Shown: piece by piece, positions 21,202 through 30,568 of the stretch
How positions within the stretch are numbered: the stretch's first letter is position 1
How the letters are laid out: each line of letters begins with the position of its first letter
Assembly (NCBI RefSeq): GCF_024970185.1
Contig: NZ_CP103965.1
Coordinates: forward strand, 5,909,001 to 5,973,000
Reading direction: 5' to 3'
From: Pseudomonas sp. N3-W
GTDB lineage: Bacteria; Pseudomonadota; Gammaproteobacteria; Pseudomonadales; Pseudomonadaceae
Length of the DNA: 64,000 bases
Notes under the pieces: generated by a model
What the model was told of the DNA's origin: nothing
Databases searched by the model: none
Seen by the model: the letters and a program-made list of their open reading frames with translations, nothing else
Made by a program: the position numbers and the translations under genes

Positions 21202-22404
21202 ATGCCCATTGCCTTGCTGGCGCTGACCCTCAGCGCCTTTGCCATCGGGACGACCGAGTTCGTCATCGTTGGCCTGTTACCCACCATCGGCGCCGACCTT
21301 GGCGTCAGCCTGCCGTCCGCCGGGCTGCTGGTCAGCCTTTATGCACTGGGCGTCGCCATTGGCGCCCCGGTGTTGACCGCCCTGACCGGCAAAGTCCCGC
21401 GCAAATTGCTGCTGTTGTCACTGATGGTGCTGTTCACCCTCGGCAACCTGCTGGCCTGGAAAGCGCCGAGCTACGAATCGCTGGTGCTGGCGCGGATCGT
21501 CACCGGCCTGGCCCACGGGGTGTTTTTCTCGATTGGCTCGACCATCGCCACCAGCCTGGTGCCGAAGGAAAAAGCCGCCAGCGCGATTGCGATCATGTTC
21601 ACCGGCCTCACCGTGGCATTGGTGACCGGCGTGCCGTTGGGCACATTTATCGGCCAGCATTTCGGCTGGCGCGAGACGTTCCTCGCCGTGTCGGCCTTGG
21701 GCGTGATTGCGTTCATCGGCAGCCTGCTCTACGTGCCGAAGAACATTGCCCACAGCAAACCGGCGTCGCTGTTGCAGCAACTGCAGGTGCTCAAGCAGCC
21801 GCGTCTGCTGCTGGTGTATGCGATGACGGCGGTCGGTTACGGTGGCTCGTTCATTGCCTTCACCTTCCTTGCGCCGATCCTCCAGGACATTTCCGGCTTC
21901 AGCGCCGGCACCGTCAGCCTGGTGCTGCTGGTGTACGGTGTGTCTGTGGCCGTCGGCAATATCTGGGGCGGCAAACTGGCGGACAAACGCGGCCCGATCA
22001 GTGCCCTGAAAATTATCTTCGCCCTGCTCGCCGCCGTGTTGTTCGTGTTGACCTTCACCGCCGGCAATCCGTGGTTGGCCCTTGCCACCGTGCTGGTCTG
22101 GGGTGCGGTCGCGTTCGGCAACGTGCCGGGATTGCAGGTGTATGTGGTGCGTCAGGCTGAGCATCACACGCCGAATGCGGTGGACGTGGCCTCGGGTCTG
22201 AACATCGCGGCCTTCAACCTCGGCATTGCCGGTGGCGCGTGGGGTGGCGGCTTGATCGTTGCGCACATGGGGCTGATCCATACCGCGTGGATCGGTGGCC
22301 TGGTGGTGCTGGTGGCGCTGGCGCTGACGGCGTGGAGTGGGCGGCTGGACCGGTTGGGGCCGGTGTATGCCAACAGCTCGAACCGCGTCGTCGCCGGACA
22401 CTAA
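21202..22404 (+). CDS. MFS transporter, DHA1 family (YdhP/AraJ-like)
   Basis: The 400-residue, 12-TM drug/sugar-efflux type carrier has GTTEFVIVGLLPTIGADLGVS in TM1 and the motif-C-like VTGVPLGTFIGQHFGWRETF near TM5, typical of the YdhP/AraJ inner-membrane subfamily. The ATG at 21202 has CCGGAG upstream and gives MPIALLALTLSAFAIGTTEF. The substrate is unknown. It appears to be a single gene. Confidence 0.87.
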   Translation: MPIALLALTLSAFAIGTTEFVIVGLLPTIGADLGVSLPSAGLLVSLYALGVAIGAPVLTALTGKVPRKLLLLSLMVLFTLGNLLAWKAPSYESLVLARIVTGLAHGVFFSIGSTIATSLVPKEKAASAIAIMFTGLTVALVTGVPLGTFIGQHFGWRETFLAVSALGVIAFIGSLLYVPKNIAHSKPASLLQQLQVLKQPRLLLVYAMTAVGYGGSFIAFTFLAPILQDISGFSAGTVSLVLLVYGVSVAVGNIWGGKLADKRGPISALKIIFALLAAVLFVLTFTAGNPWLALATVLVWGAVAFGNVPGLQVYVVRQAEHHTPNAVDVASGLNIAAFNLGIAGGAWGGGLIVAHMGLIHTAWIGGLVVLVALALTAWSGRLDRLGPVYANSSNRVVAGH

Positions 22405-22535
22405 CCTAACCCCACATTTGATTTGTGTTGTCTGTTCCGGAATGTGCCGTCTGTAGCCCCATCGAAACTTTCTTGACCGCCCCACAGTCAGCAAAAGACA
22501 CGGGCGGCAAGAGGGTCTTTCGACGGGGAGGAGGC

Positions 22536-23462
22536 ATGGCGGTGATTCATATCGGTATTTCCGGCTGGCGTTATACCCCTTGGCGCGGGGGCTTTTACCC
22601 CAAGGGGCTGGTGCAAAAGCGCGAATTGCAATTCGCTTCGCGGGCGGTCAACAGCATTGAGATCAATGGTTCGTTCTACGCCCTGCAACGTCCCGAACGC
22701 TATGCCCAGTGGTACAGCGAGACGCCCGCCGACTTCGTCTTCAGCGTGAAAGCGCCGCGCTACATCACCCATATCAGACGCCTGAAAGATATCCACAAGC
22801 CGCTGGCCAATTTTTTCGCCTCCGGGGTGCTGGAGCTCAAGGAAAAGCTCGGCCCGATCCTCTGGCAGTTCCCGCCCAGTTTCAAATTCGACGCCGAGCT
22901 GTTTGAACGTTTTCTCGAACAATTGCCGCACACCACCGAACAGGCCGCCGCCCTCGCCCGCCAACACGAGCCGCGTCTGAACGGCCGCGCCAGCATGACC
23001 GCCTACCGCAAAAAGCCGCTGCGCCATGCCGTGGAAATCCGTCACGAAAGTTTTGTCGATCCAGCCTTCGTTCGCCTGCTCAAGCGCTACAACATCGCCC
23101 TTGTGATTGCCGACACCGCCGGCAAATGGCCCTACCGCGAAGACATCACCAGTGATTTCGTCTACTTGCGCCTGCACGGCGCCGAACAGCTCTATGCCAG
23201 CGGCTATACCCCGCAAGCGCTGAAAAACTGGGGCGACCGGATTGACGCCTGGCACCACGGCCGGCAACCCGCCGACGCGCACCTGATCGCCCCTCGGCTA
23301 AAACCCCGGGCGAGAAAATCCCGCGAGGTGTTCTGCTACTTCGATAACGACATCAAAGTCCGGGCGCCTTTTGATGCGCGCAGTCTGCTGGAGCGTTTCG
23401 ACCTCGCCAAAGACCTGGCCACCCGCCCCGGCGAACCCGCCGCCGACGGGGTATTGCCATGA
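22536..23462 (+). CDS. DUF72 (YecE-like) protein
   Basis: The 308-residue TIM-barrel-like DUF72 protein shows the family motifs [68 protein letters not shown] and FVYLRLHG. The function is unproven. The ATG at 22536 is supported by a strong GGGGAGGAGG. It heads a four-gene operon of overlapping reading frames, sharing ATGA with the next gene. Confidence 0.88.
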   Translation: MAVIHIGISGWRYTPWRGGFYPKGLVQKRELQFASRAVNSIEINGSFYALQRPERYAQWYSETPADFVFSVKAPRYITHIRRLKDIHKPLANFFASGVLELKEKLGPILWQFPPSFKFDAELFERFLEQLPHTTEQAAALARQHEPRLNGRASMTAYRKKPLRHAVEIRHESFVDPAFVRLLKRYNIALVIADTAGKWPYREDITSDFVYLRLHGAEQLYASGYTPQALKNWGDRIDAWHHGRQPADAHLIAPRLKPRARKSREVFCYFDNDIKVRAPFDARSLLERFDLAKDLATRPGEPAADGVLP

Positions 23463-24247
23463 ACATCGCCGAGCAGCCGCAGGAACTGACAGCGAATCTC
23501 GACCGCGTGCGGCGCTTCACGGTGCTGACGATCAACACCCACAAGGGTTTCACCCCACTCAACCGGCGTTTCATCCTGCCGGAATTGCGTGAAGCAGTGC
23601 GCAGCGTGTCCGCCGATGTGGTGTTTTTGCAGGAAGTCCATGGCGCCCACGAACATCATCCCCAGCGCTACAGCAACTGGCCGACGATGCCGCAGTACGA
23701 ATTCCTCGCCGACACCCTGTGGCCGCAGTTCGCCTATGGGCGCAACGCGGTCTACCCGGCGGGCGATCACGGCAATGCGCTGCTGTCGAAATTCCAGATC
23801 ATCCGCCACGACAACCTCGACGTCTCCATCAGCGGCCATGAGAACCGTGGTCTGTTGCATTGCGTGCTGCGCCTGCCGGGCGAGGGCGCTGAAGTGCATG
23901 CGATTTGCGTGCACCTGGGCTTGCACGAAGGTCATCGCCGCGACCAGCTTGAACTGTTGAGCCAACGCCTGGCAGAACTGCCGCACGATGCGCCGGTGAT
24001 CGTCGCCGGCGACTTCAACGACTGGCGCCAGCGCGCCGATGCACTGCTCGAACCCAGCGGTTTGCGCGAGGTGTTTGCCGAACATCTGGGTAAACCCGCC
24101 CGCACGTTTCCGGCCCGTTGGCCGGCATTGCGCCTTGACCGCATCTACGTGCGCAACCTCAAGGCCAGCCGTCCGACAGTGTTGGCTGCTCGCCCCTGGT
24201 CCCATCTGTCCGACCATGCACCGCTGTCGGTGGAGATCGAATTATGA
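23459..24247 (+). CDS. Endonuclease/exonuclease/phosphatase family protein (YbhP-like)
   Basis: The 262-residue EEP-fold hydrolase carries TINTHKGF, the metal-binding [30 protein letters not shown] and the terminal [11 protein letters not shown]. These are the catalytic motifs of the DNase I/inositol phosphatase family. Its position before a ClsB-like and a YbhN-like gene mirrors E. coli ybhP-ybhO(clsB)-ybhN, suggesting a phospholipid-related phosphodiesterase or phosphatase. It overlaps both neighbours by four bases. Confidence 0.87.
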   Translation: MNIAEQPQELTANLDRVRRFTVLTINTHKGFTPLNRRFILPELREAVRSVSADVVFLQEVHGAHEHHPQRYSNWPTMPQYEFLADTLWPQFAYGRNAVYPAGDHGNALLSKFQIIRHDNLDVSISGHENRGLLHCVLRLPGEGAEVHAICVHLGLHEGHRRDQLELLSQRLAELPHDAPVIVAGDFNDWRQRADALLEPSGLREVFAEHLGKPARTFPARWPALRLDRIYVRNLKASRPTVLAARPWSHLSDHAPLSVEIEL

Positions 24248-25533
24248 GCAGCGCACCGAAAGCCGCGGTCGAGCACCTGTCTACCACCGCACCGGTCCGC
24301 GAGCCCGGTGTGGTCGATGTCGAGTACGGCTGGCAGGGCAACAACCGGGTCGAGCTACTGGAAAACGGCGAAGCGTATTTCCCCAGGGTATTCGAGGCGT
24401 TGCGGGCGGCCCAGAGCGAAATCCTGCTGGAGACCTTCATCATCTTCGAGGACAAGGTCGGCAACGAGCTGCAGCAAATCCTCATCGACGCCGCCCGGCG
24501 CGGGGTACGCACCACAGTCAGCCTCGACGGCTTCGGCTGTGGCGAATTGAGCACCGGTTATCTCGCCGCCCTCAGCGAAGCCGGCGTGCACCTGCAAATC
24601 TTCGACCCGGCGCCGCGACACCTGGGCATCCGTACCAACTGGTTCCGCCGCCTGCACCGCAAGATCGTGGTGATAGACGGCACGATTGCGTTCGTCGGCG
24701 GGATCAACTTTTCCGGCGATCATCTGGCCGATTTCGGTGCCCAGGCCAAGCAGGATTACGCGGTCGAAATACAGGGCCCGGCGGTCGCCGACATTCATCA
24801 TTTCGCCCTGCTGCAAAGCGGTCGCCCGGCCCGCGCCCGATACTGGTGGCAACGTCGGCGCCAACGCCGTTCGCAGCTGGCGTTCAATGATCACGACGGG
24901 CAGGTGCGTCTGGTGTATCGCGATAACGGTGATCACAGCGGCGACATCGAAGAGGTTTATCGGCAAGTGCTGCGCAGTGCGCAGCGGCGGGTGGTGATCG
25001 CCAACGCGTATTTCTTTCCGGGTTATCTGCTGCTGCGCGAGATCCGTAACGCAGCGCGTCGTGGCGTGCAGGTGCGGCTGATCCTGCAAGGCCAGCCGGA
25101 CATGCTGGTGGCCAAGCTCGCGGCGCGCATGACCTACGACTACCTGCTCAAGTCAGGTGTGCAGATTCACGAATATTGCCAGCGCCCGCTGCACGGCAAA
25201 GTGGCGCTGGTGGACGAGGACTGGTGCACGGTCGGCTCCAGCAACCTCGACCCGCTGAGCCTGTCGCTGAACCTGGAAGCCAATGTGCTGATCCGCGACC
25301 GGGCGTTCAACCGCCTGCTGTTCGAACGCCTCGAAGACCTGAGCAACAACCACTGCAAGGCGATGGCGGCGGACACATCGCCGCGCGGGCGGATCTGGCA
25401 CATGACCGTCGGCTTTCTGGTGTTTCACTTCCTGCGGCACTTTCCGGCCTGGGCCGGGTGGCTGCCGGCACACAAGCCGCGCCTCAAACCCTTCACTCAT
25501 CCCGCCGCGAGCGATCACCATGAGCCGCCCTGA
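24244..25533 (+). CDS. clsB: Cardiolipin synthase B (phospholipase D family)
   Basis: The 429-residue phosphatidyltransferase has two HKD motifs: H138-K140-D145 ([18 protein letters not shown]) and H317-K319-D324 ([12 protein letters not shown]), each followed by the G-G/S-S-N block. It lacks the N-terminal TM pair of ClsA, as ClsB does. It should make cardiolipin or phosphatidylglycerol at the inner membrane. It is coupled to the YbhP-like gene by ATGA and its 3' end overlaps the YbhN-like gene by 14 bases. Confidence 0.9.
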   Translation: MSSAPKAAVEHLSTTAPVREPGVVDVEYGWQGNNRVELLENGEAYFPRVFEALRAAQSEILLETFIIFEDKVGNELQQILIDAARRGVRTTVSLDGFGCGELSTGYLAALSEAGVHLQIFDPAPRHLGIRTNWFRRLHRKIVVIDGTIAFVGGINFSGDHLADFGAQAKQDYAVEIQGPAVADIHHFALLQSGRPARARYWWQRRRQRRSQLAFNDHDGQVRLVYRDNGDHSGDIEEVYRQVLRSAQRRVVIANAYFFPGYLLLREIRNAARRGVQVRLILQGQPDMLVAKLAARMTYDYLLKSGVQIHEYCQRPLHGKVALVDEDWCTVGSSNLDPLSLSLNLEANVLIRDRAFNRLLFERLEDLSNNHCKAMAADTSPRGRIWHMTVGFLVFHFLRHFPAWAGWLPAHKPRLKPFTHPAASDHHEPP

Positions 25534-26506
25534 TGCCCAATCGGCAGCCCCGGCCGGGCATGCACGCACGTCTCGTTGGAGCCGCTGGAAAAAGCCGCTG
25601 ACAGTGTTGTTCTTTCTGGCGCTGATCGTACTGTTCACGCTGCTCGCCCGGCGTATCGAATGGAACGAGGTGTTCGACACCCTGGCGGATTTCAAGGTGC
25701 GCACGCTGGTCATTGCGTCGCTGCTGACGCTGTCGAGTTTTCTGGTGTACGCCTGCTTCGACCTGATCGGCCGCACCTACATCCGCCAGGACCTGACGTG
25801 GCGACAGATCCTGCCAGTAGGCGTGATCAGCTACGCCTTCAACCTCAACCTCAGTGCCTTGGTTGGCGGCATCGCCATGCGTTATCGGCTGTATTCACGG
25901 CTGGGGGTAAGCAAAGGCAACATCGCGAAGATCCTCGGGCTGAGCCTGGCCACCAACTGGTTTGGCTACATGGTGATTGCCGGCGCGGTGTTCAGCAGCG
26001 CTCTGGTGACAATGCCGCCAGGCTGGAAACTGAGCAGCGCGGCGTTGCAGGCCGTGGGCGTGTTGCTGCTGCTGATCAGTGCGGGTTATCTGGCAGCGTG
26101 CCGATTTTCCAGGCGACGGGAATGGGCGATACGTGGGGTTGAAATCAACCTGCCGTCAGTGCGCATGGCGGTGTTGCAACTGGCCCTCGGGGCGTTGAAC
26201 TGGTCGTTGATGGCGGCCGTGATTTTCACCTTGTTGCCGAGCAAGCTGGATTATCCGCTGGTGCTCGGGGTGTTGTTGATCAGCGCGATTGCCGGGGTCA
26301 TCACCCACATCCCGGCGGGGCTCGGGGTGCTGGAGGCGGTGTTCGTGGCGCTGCTGCAACATGAGGCGTCGCGCGGGAGTCTGGTGGCGGGGTTGCTGGC
26401 GTACCGGGCGATCTATTTCATCTTGCCGTTGTTGATTACGCTGGTGATGTATCTGCTGGTGGAGGCCAAGGCGAAGGCGTTGCGGATAGAGAAGAAGCCT
26501 TCTTGA
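25520..26506 (+). CDS. YbhN/LPG-synthase-TM family membrane protein
   Basis: The 328-residue polytopic protein of the lysylphosphatidylglycerol synthase transmembrane/UPF0104 type has about eight TM helices. The motifs FNLNLSALVGGIAMRYRLYSRLGVS and AGVITHIPAGLGVLEAVF are diagnostic of the fold. It lacks the aminoacyl-transfer domain of MprF, so it would act as a lipid-handling membrane partner. It starts inside the end of clsB (14-base overlap), which argues for a shared task in phospholipid remodelling. Confidence 0.86.
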   Translation: MSRPDAQSAAPAGHARTSRWSRWKKPLTVLFFLALIVLFTLLARRIEWNEVFDTLADFKVRTLVIASLLTLSSFLVYACFDLIGRTYIRQDLTWRQILPVGVISYAFNLNLSALVGGIAMRYRLYSRLGVSKGNIAKILGLSLATNWFGYMVIAGAVFSSALVTMPPGWKLSSAALQAVGVLLLLISAGYLAACRFSRRREWAIRGVEINLPSVRMAVLQLALGALNWSLMAAVIFTLLPSKLDYPLVLGVLLISAIAGVITHIPAGLGVLEAVFVALLQHEASRGSLVAGLLAYRAIYFILPLLITLVMYLLVEAKAKALRIEKKPS

Positions 26507-26528
26507 GGTATGTGCTGTAGCTGATGCC

Positions 26529-26627
26529 GCCATCGCGAGCAAGCTCGCTCCCGCAGGGGATCGGGGTGTACGCAAATTTCGCAACCGATACCGAAAAATG
26601 TGGGAGCGAGCTCGCTCGCGATGGCGG
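26529..26627. repeat. REP doublet (inverted pair)
   Basis: A reverse REP (26529-26556) and a forward REP (26600-26627, GTGGGAGCGAGCTCGCTCGC) lie between the convergent ybhN-like and hydrolase genes. No U-tract terminator is seen, so these hairpins may provide the 3' ends. Confidence 0.88.
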
Positions 26628-26647
26628 CCTTAAAGTCACCGCCCCTA

Positions 26648-27406
26648 TCAGCTCGATTGAATAATGCTCAACCGCTCCCCCACCACCATCTCTGTAATCC
26701 AGTCCACCAGGATCGAGGTATAAGCCTGCTGTGCCACTGGGTCAGTCAGTGCATGATCGGCGCCATCAATGATGCGGTGAGTCAGCGAATGCGTGTGCTG
26801 ACACGCCGCGCGGTAACTCATGATCGTGGCATGCGGCACATGGTCGTCAGTCTCGGACTCGACCAGCAACACGTCGCCAGTGAAATGTGCACAGGCGTGC
26901 AACGCGCGGTTGCTGTCGGCGTGCACCAGCGTGCTGCGGTAATCGCGCAGGTCAGCCTTGTCCAGATCACGTTTGGCGGTGTGCCATTGCTCGTCGCGAT
27001 ACAGCGCCGGCACCCGCAGTCCCAGCCAGCGCACCGGACGCAGCGAGGTCAGGATCGCCGCCAGGTACCCGCCATAACTGGTGCCCACCACCGCGACGGC
27101 CGACGTATCGATGGCCGGGTGCGAGAGCAGCCGGTCATAGGCCGCGAGCAGATCCCGCAGGTTGTCGTCACGGGTCACGCGGGACAGTGAAAGTCCCGTC
27201 CCCCCGGTATGCCCGCGCAGGTCGAAGGTCAGGCACACGCAACCAAGACCGGCGATGCCCTTGGCCCGTTCCAGGTCTCGTTCCTGACTACCGCCCCAAC
27301 CGTGCACAAACAGCACGCCGGGGACTTTCGATTTGGGGCTGAGAAAAGTCCCGCTCATCTGTTCGTCGTCGATGTCGATTTGAATGCTTTCGCTTCTAGC
27401 CGTCAT
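26648..27406 (-). CDS. Alpha/beta hydrolase
   Basis: The 252-residue product has the oxyanion motif HGWGG (35-39), nucleophile elbow GTSYGG with S110, an acidic residue near D187-D188 and His218 (GADHAL). This is a complete catalytic triad with an S9/dienelactone-hydrolase-like fold. No signal peptide is present, so it is cytosolic. The substrate is unknown. Its start overlaps the DUF3182 gene stop by 11 bases, so the two are one operon. Confidence 0.83.
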   Translation of the reverse strand: MTARSESIQIDIDDEQMSGTFLSPKSKVPGVLFVHGWGGSQERDLERAKGIAGLGCVCLTFDLRGHTGGTGLSLSRVTRDDNLRDLLAAYDRLLSHPAIDTSAVAVVGTSYGGYLAAILTSLRPVRWLGLRVPALYRDEQWHTAKRDLDKADLRDYRSTLVHADSNRALHACAHFTGDVLLVESETDDHVPHATIMSYRAACQHTHSLTHRIIDGADHALTDPVAQQAYTSILVDWITEMVVGERLSIIQSS

Positions 27407-28505
27407 AGGATTTGACCGTCACGTACTTGAGAAGAAAGTCGCTGTTTTCAGCCGGGCCGCGATACACCTCAATGGCGTCCGCCGGCAGCGGCTGATCGAG
27501 GTAGGTTTCTACCGACGACACGCGTATCGCACGCATGCCGGGGTCGTTGACGAAACTCTGCAACGCCGCCACTTCGGCACTGCTGGCCCCGCCCATGCGC
27601 CACGACTGTTCGAGTACGCCGCTGCGCTGCTGGCCATCGCTGTCCAGGCCTTGAGCGATGTCGTAATTGCGCCGCGAGGCATAAAAGCCGGGATAGGCTT
27701 CGTCGGCAGCACTGTCGAACACCTGTGCCTGTTCAATGGCCAGGCGCACATCGTCGGGCAACTCCAGCGCCAGCAACTGCGCGTAGCCACCACGCACCGC
27801 TTGCAGGTTCGAACCGCCGTAGACCTGCTCGCCCTGACCGTCTTCGGTCAAGTATTGCTCACCGCAGTAACTGAACACGTAATCGCCGATAAACGACTGG
27901 CCGACGCTGTGGGTGATGACCTGGTCCAGCTCCTGTTCCAACACTACGCCGTCGGTAAACAATTGTCCGGCGTCGGGCCGGGCGAGAATGGCGTCGAATG
28001 CGTCAAGGCTGCCGATCACCTGCTGCCCGCGACCGGCGCAGGCGTGGATCGGCTTGAGGCGGATCGGGCCGGTGTACAGCAAGTGTTCGGCGGCCGGTCG
28101 CGCGTCCTCCAGGGAAAACACGCTCAGGCCATCCAGCACCACGTTGCGCACCCGTTCGGAGAATAAGGGTGACCAGCCTTGCGGTGCGTAGGCGTAGTGA
28201 TTGCGCAAGCCGTGGCTGATGGCTTTGGTGGCAATGAAATCGTGTTCGACGTAGCCGCCCCACAGGTCTTGCGGGCCCTTGATTCCCAATTGTCCGGCGA
28301 CCTCTGCGCCGACCAGCGTCTGGGTCGGCAACAGGTAAAGATCGCGACTGCTGTGCATCAACGGGTCGAAGCTTCCGCCGTACTTGAGCCCCAGAATCTG
28401 CGCCAGCCAACGGGCCAGCGCACGATTGGTTTCGACTTCGTGCAACGGTGCGTCGGGACGCACGGAATGGGCAAGTACCAGCTTTTTGCGATTTGTCGGG
28501 GTCAT
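27396..28505 (-). CDS. DUF3182 protein (ATP-grasp-like)
   Basis: The 369-residue product fits DUF3182, a family annotated as biotin-carboxylase/ATP-grasp-like. The visible ATP-grasp-type stretches are RLKPIHACAGRGQQVI (about residues 150-165), GVVLEQELDQVITHSVGQ, and a Gly-rich QVYGGSNLQAVRGGY. I infer an amide- or ester-forming ligase, but no substrate is deducible. The ATG (28503-28505) follows a 241-base spacer. It is translationally linked to an alpha/beta hydrolase that might act on its product. Confidence 0.75.
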   Translation of the reverse strand: MTPTNRKKLVLAHSVRPDAPLHEVETNRALARWLAQILGLKYGGSFDPLMHSSRDLYLLPTQTLVGAEVAGQLGIKGPQDLWGGYVEHDFIATKAISHGLRNHYAYAPQGWSPLFSERVRNVVLDGLSVFSLEDARPAAEHLLYTGPIRLKPIHACAGRGQQVIGSLDAFDAILARPDAGQLFTDGVVLEQELDQVITHSVGQSFIGDYVFSYCGEQYLTEDGQGEQVYGGSNLQAVRGGYAQLLALELPDDVRLAIEQAQVFDSAADEAYPGFYASRRNYDIAQGLDSDGQQRSGVLEQSWRMGGASSAEVAALQSFVNDPGMRAIRVSSVETYLDQPLPADAIEVYRGPAENSDFLLKYVTVKSYDG

Positions 28506-28700
28506 GCGTCCCCCTCAATCTGCGCTTGGTGGATGTGGTGTGAGGGGTGCAGGGATCAGGCCAGTCGGGGGTGTGGGGAAATGACTTTGATATCAGCGAG
28601 TTGCTGAATGGATGATGGCATGGGGCCTGTTTGATTCTGCACGAATGCCCGCTCAGACCCGGCACTTTGCACGATTTAAAGACTGATGCGGGCTCATGTG

Positions 28701-28727
28701 GAATCGTCGCACCGCCGCTCCCACAGG
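28701..28727. repeat. Truncated REP-like element
   Basis: On the minus strand TGTGGGAGCGGCGGTGCGAC reads as the 5' half of a REP variant, without a matching 3' half or partner. It lies in the 241-base spacer between the GlxA-like stop and the DUF3182 start. Apart from this, the spacer shows no gene. Confidence 0.5.
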
Positions 28728-28746
28728 GCTTTTGGGGTGTCAGGGA

Positions 28747-29742
28747 TTATCGTGGCACGGCCGCCGGCGGTGTCACTCCGAACCGCGTCCGATAATCGCT
28801 CGGCGCCAGCCCGGTGATTTTCCGGAAGGTGGCGCGGAATGCGCTCGCGTCCTGATAGCCGACCGTCCAGGCAATGTGGTCGATGGTGCCGTTGGTGAAC
28901 TCAAGCATTTCCCGGGCCTTGCCGACTCGCAGGTGCTGACAATACTCGGTCGGCTTCAGCCCGGTCGCCGCACGGAACCGGCGCAGGAACGTGCGTTCTT
29001 CCAATCCTGCCCGCTCGGCCATGGCGGTCAGCGACACATCGGTCGCCCCATTAGCTTGCAGCCAGTGCTGGACCTTGAGAATCGCCGCATCGCCGTGGCT
29101 GAGAATCGGTGCAAAGTTGCTGCCGCACTCGCTGGCGCTGTCACTGTGCTCCACCACCAGAAAGCGCGCGGTGGCAGTGGCAATGCTCGGTCCGAGCAAG
29201 CGGTCGACCAGGCGCAGACCCAGTTCCGACCAGGCCATCAGCCCTGCCGTGGTGATCAGGTCGCCGTCGTCGACAATCGGCACATCCGCCTTGAGCCTGA
29301 TCGCCGGATAACGCTCGGCGAAGGCTTTGGCGGACGTCCAGTGCGTGGTCGCGCTACGCCCATTGAGCAAACCGCTTTCCGCCAGCAGAATCGACCCCAC
29401 GCAAACGCCACCGAGTGTCGCGCCACCCGCGTGCTGCTGACGCAGCCAGCGCAGCAGCCCCTGAGGCGCCTGGGCTTGGGAAAACCCGCCAATCGAGGGC
29501 GGAATCAACACTGCGATCAGCCCCACATCAGGGCCGGGATGACTGTCGTAGACCCGCACCGGCAACTGATCGCCGTCCGCTTGCCAATGGCTGACACGCA
29601 GCGACGGCAACTGCTGCGCCTGATGTTCGGCAGCAATGCGCTCAGCCACGCCGAACAAGTCCGTCAAGCCGTGCACCGCCGCCATCTGTGCGCCCGGATA
29701 AATCAGCACGGCCAGTTCGACGATTGCCCTTTCTACACCCAT
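28747..29742 (-). CDS. GlxA-family transcriptional regulator (DJ-1/PfpI domain plus AraC HTH)
   Basis: The 331-residue protein has an N-terminal class I glutamine amidotransferase-like (DJ-1/PfpI) sensor domain with GGVCVGSILLAESGLLNG as nucleophile elbow (about 130-150). A C-terminal AraC/XylS helix-turn-helix pair follows (LTAMAERAGLEERTFLRRFRAATGLKP and HIAWTVGYQDASAFRATFRK, split here only by description). The start at 29740-29742 (MGVERAIVELAV) suits the family; the longer frame extends into the divergent promoter. It probably controls the divergent hydrolase gene. Confidence 0.85.
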   Translation of the reverse strand: MGVERAIVELAVLIYPGAQMAAVHGLTDLFGVAERIAAEHQAQQLPSLRVSHWQADGDQLPVRVYDSHPGPDVGLIAVLIPPSIGGFSQAQAPQGLLRWLRQQHAGGATLGGVCVGSILLAESGLLNGRSATTHWTSAKAFAERYPAIRLKADVPIVDDGDLITTAGLMAWSELGLRLVDRLLGPSIATATARFLVVEHSDSASECGSNFAPILSHGDAAILKVQHWLQANGATDVSLTAMAERAGLEERTFLRRFRAATGLKPTEYCQHLRVGKAREMLEFTNGTIDHIAWTVGYQDASAFRATFRKITGLAPSDYRTRFGVTPPAAVPR

Positions 29743-29843
29743 TGTCAGTTTTCCCCCGTCTATTGTCGGTGCGGCCAATCCTCGGACGGCCCGTCGAACC
29801 CGATACTTGCTTGCACACCCAACAGCACTTCGAGGAAACACCC

Positions 29844-30398
29844 ATGGCCAGGCAAGCAGTCATCGTAGTCGATATCCAGAACGACTACTTCCCCCACGGC
29901 AAGTGGCCGCTGGCAGGCGCCGATGCCGCCGCCGACAACGCCGTGCGGATCATTCAGGCGTTCCGCGAAGCCGGTGATCCGGTGGTGCACATCCGCCACG
30001 AATTCACGTCCGATGATGCACCGTTTTTTACCCCCGGTTCAGAGGGCGCGAAGTTGCACCCCAAGGTCGTTAATCGCGCCGACGAACCCGTGGTGCTCAA
30101 ACACTTCGTCAATGCGTTCCGCGAAACCGATCTCAAAGCCATCCTCGACGAACAGCGCATCGAGCATCTGGTGATCGTCGGCAGCATGAGCCACATGTGC
30201 GTCGACGGCGTCACCCGCGCTGCCGCCGACTTTGGCTATACCGTGACCGTGATTCATGACGCTTGCGCCACCCGCGACCTGGAATTCAACGGTGTGACGG
30301 TGCCGGCGGCGCTGGTGCATGCAGCGTTCATGTCGTCGCTGGGTTTCGCGTATGCGAGCGTGGTGTCCGCACAGGAGTTTTTGGCGAGTCAGCGGTAA
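29844..30398 (+). CDS. Cysteine hydrolase (isochorismatase-like)
   Basis: The 184-residue protein has the isochorismatase-family catalytic triad D10 (VVDIQNDY), K86 (VLKHFVNAF) and C119 (SHMCVDG) with a cis-peptide-type GSMSHMCV loop. The family hydrolyses amides, carbamates or nicotinamide-like substrates; the exact one is not clear. The ATG (29844) has GAGGAAAC upstream. It is divergent from a GlxA-type regulator, a common arrangement in Pseudomonas. Confidence 0.87.
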   Translation: MARQAVIVVDIQNDYFPHGKWPLAGADAAADNAVRIIQAFREAGDPVVHIRHEFTSDDAPFFTPGSEGAKLHPKVVNRADEPVVLKHFVNAFRETDLKAILDEQRIEHLVIVGSMSHMCVDGVTRAAADFGYTVTVIHDACATRDLEFNGVTVPAALVHAAFMSSLGFAYASVVSAQEFLASQR

Positions 30399-30427
30399 GT
30401 TAAAACCCTGGTAGAACACAAACATCC

Positions 30428-30457
30428 CTGTGGGAGCGAGCAGGCTCGCTCCCACAG
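30428..30457. repeat. Perfect 30-bp palindrome made of two fused REP halves
   Basis: CTGTGGGAGCGAGC (30428-30441) and its exact reverse complement (30444-30457) are separated by only two bases. Each arm is the first half of a REP, so this looks like a doublet whose centre (both loops and 3' halves) was deleted. It may act as a transcript 3' stem-loop for the cysteine hydrolase gene. Confidence 0.8.
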
Positions 30458-30500
30458 TGGATTGCAGGTCTTGCTGGCTGTCGGTCTTTTTTCCGTCACA

Positions 30501-30568
30501 AAAATCTCACGCGTGAGCTATTGAGCGCTGCAAACATTCGCTGTAGTGTCCACCACGCGTGAGATTTT
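30501..30568 (+). promoter_or_regulatory. Palindromic operator pair around a candidate promoter of the DUF2170-PspA operon
   Basis: An exact 15-bp inverted repeat has arms at 30501-30515 (AAAATCTCACGCGTG) and 30554-30568. The first arm lies within a perfect 12-bp palindrome CTCACGCGTGAG (30506-30517). The second is a near copy (ACCACGCGTGAG, 30552-30563), centres 46 bp apart. Between them TTGAGC (30521-30526) and TAGTGT (30544-30549) are spaced 17 bp, a weak sigma70-like pair. This suggests two binding sites for one dimeric regulator flanking the promoter. The binding protein is not known. Confidence 0.6.
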
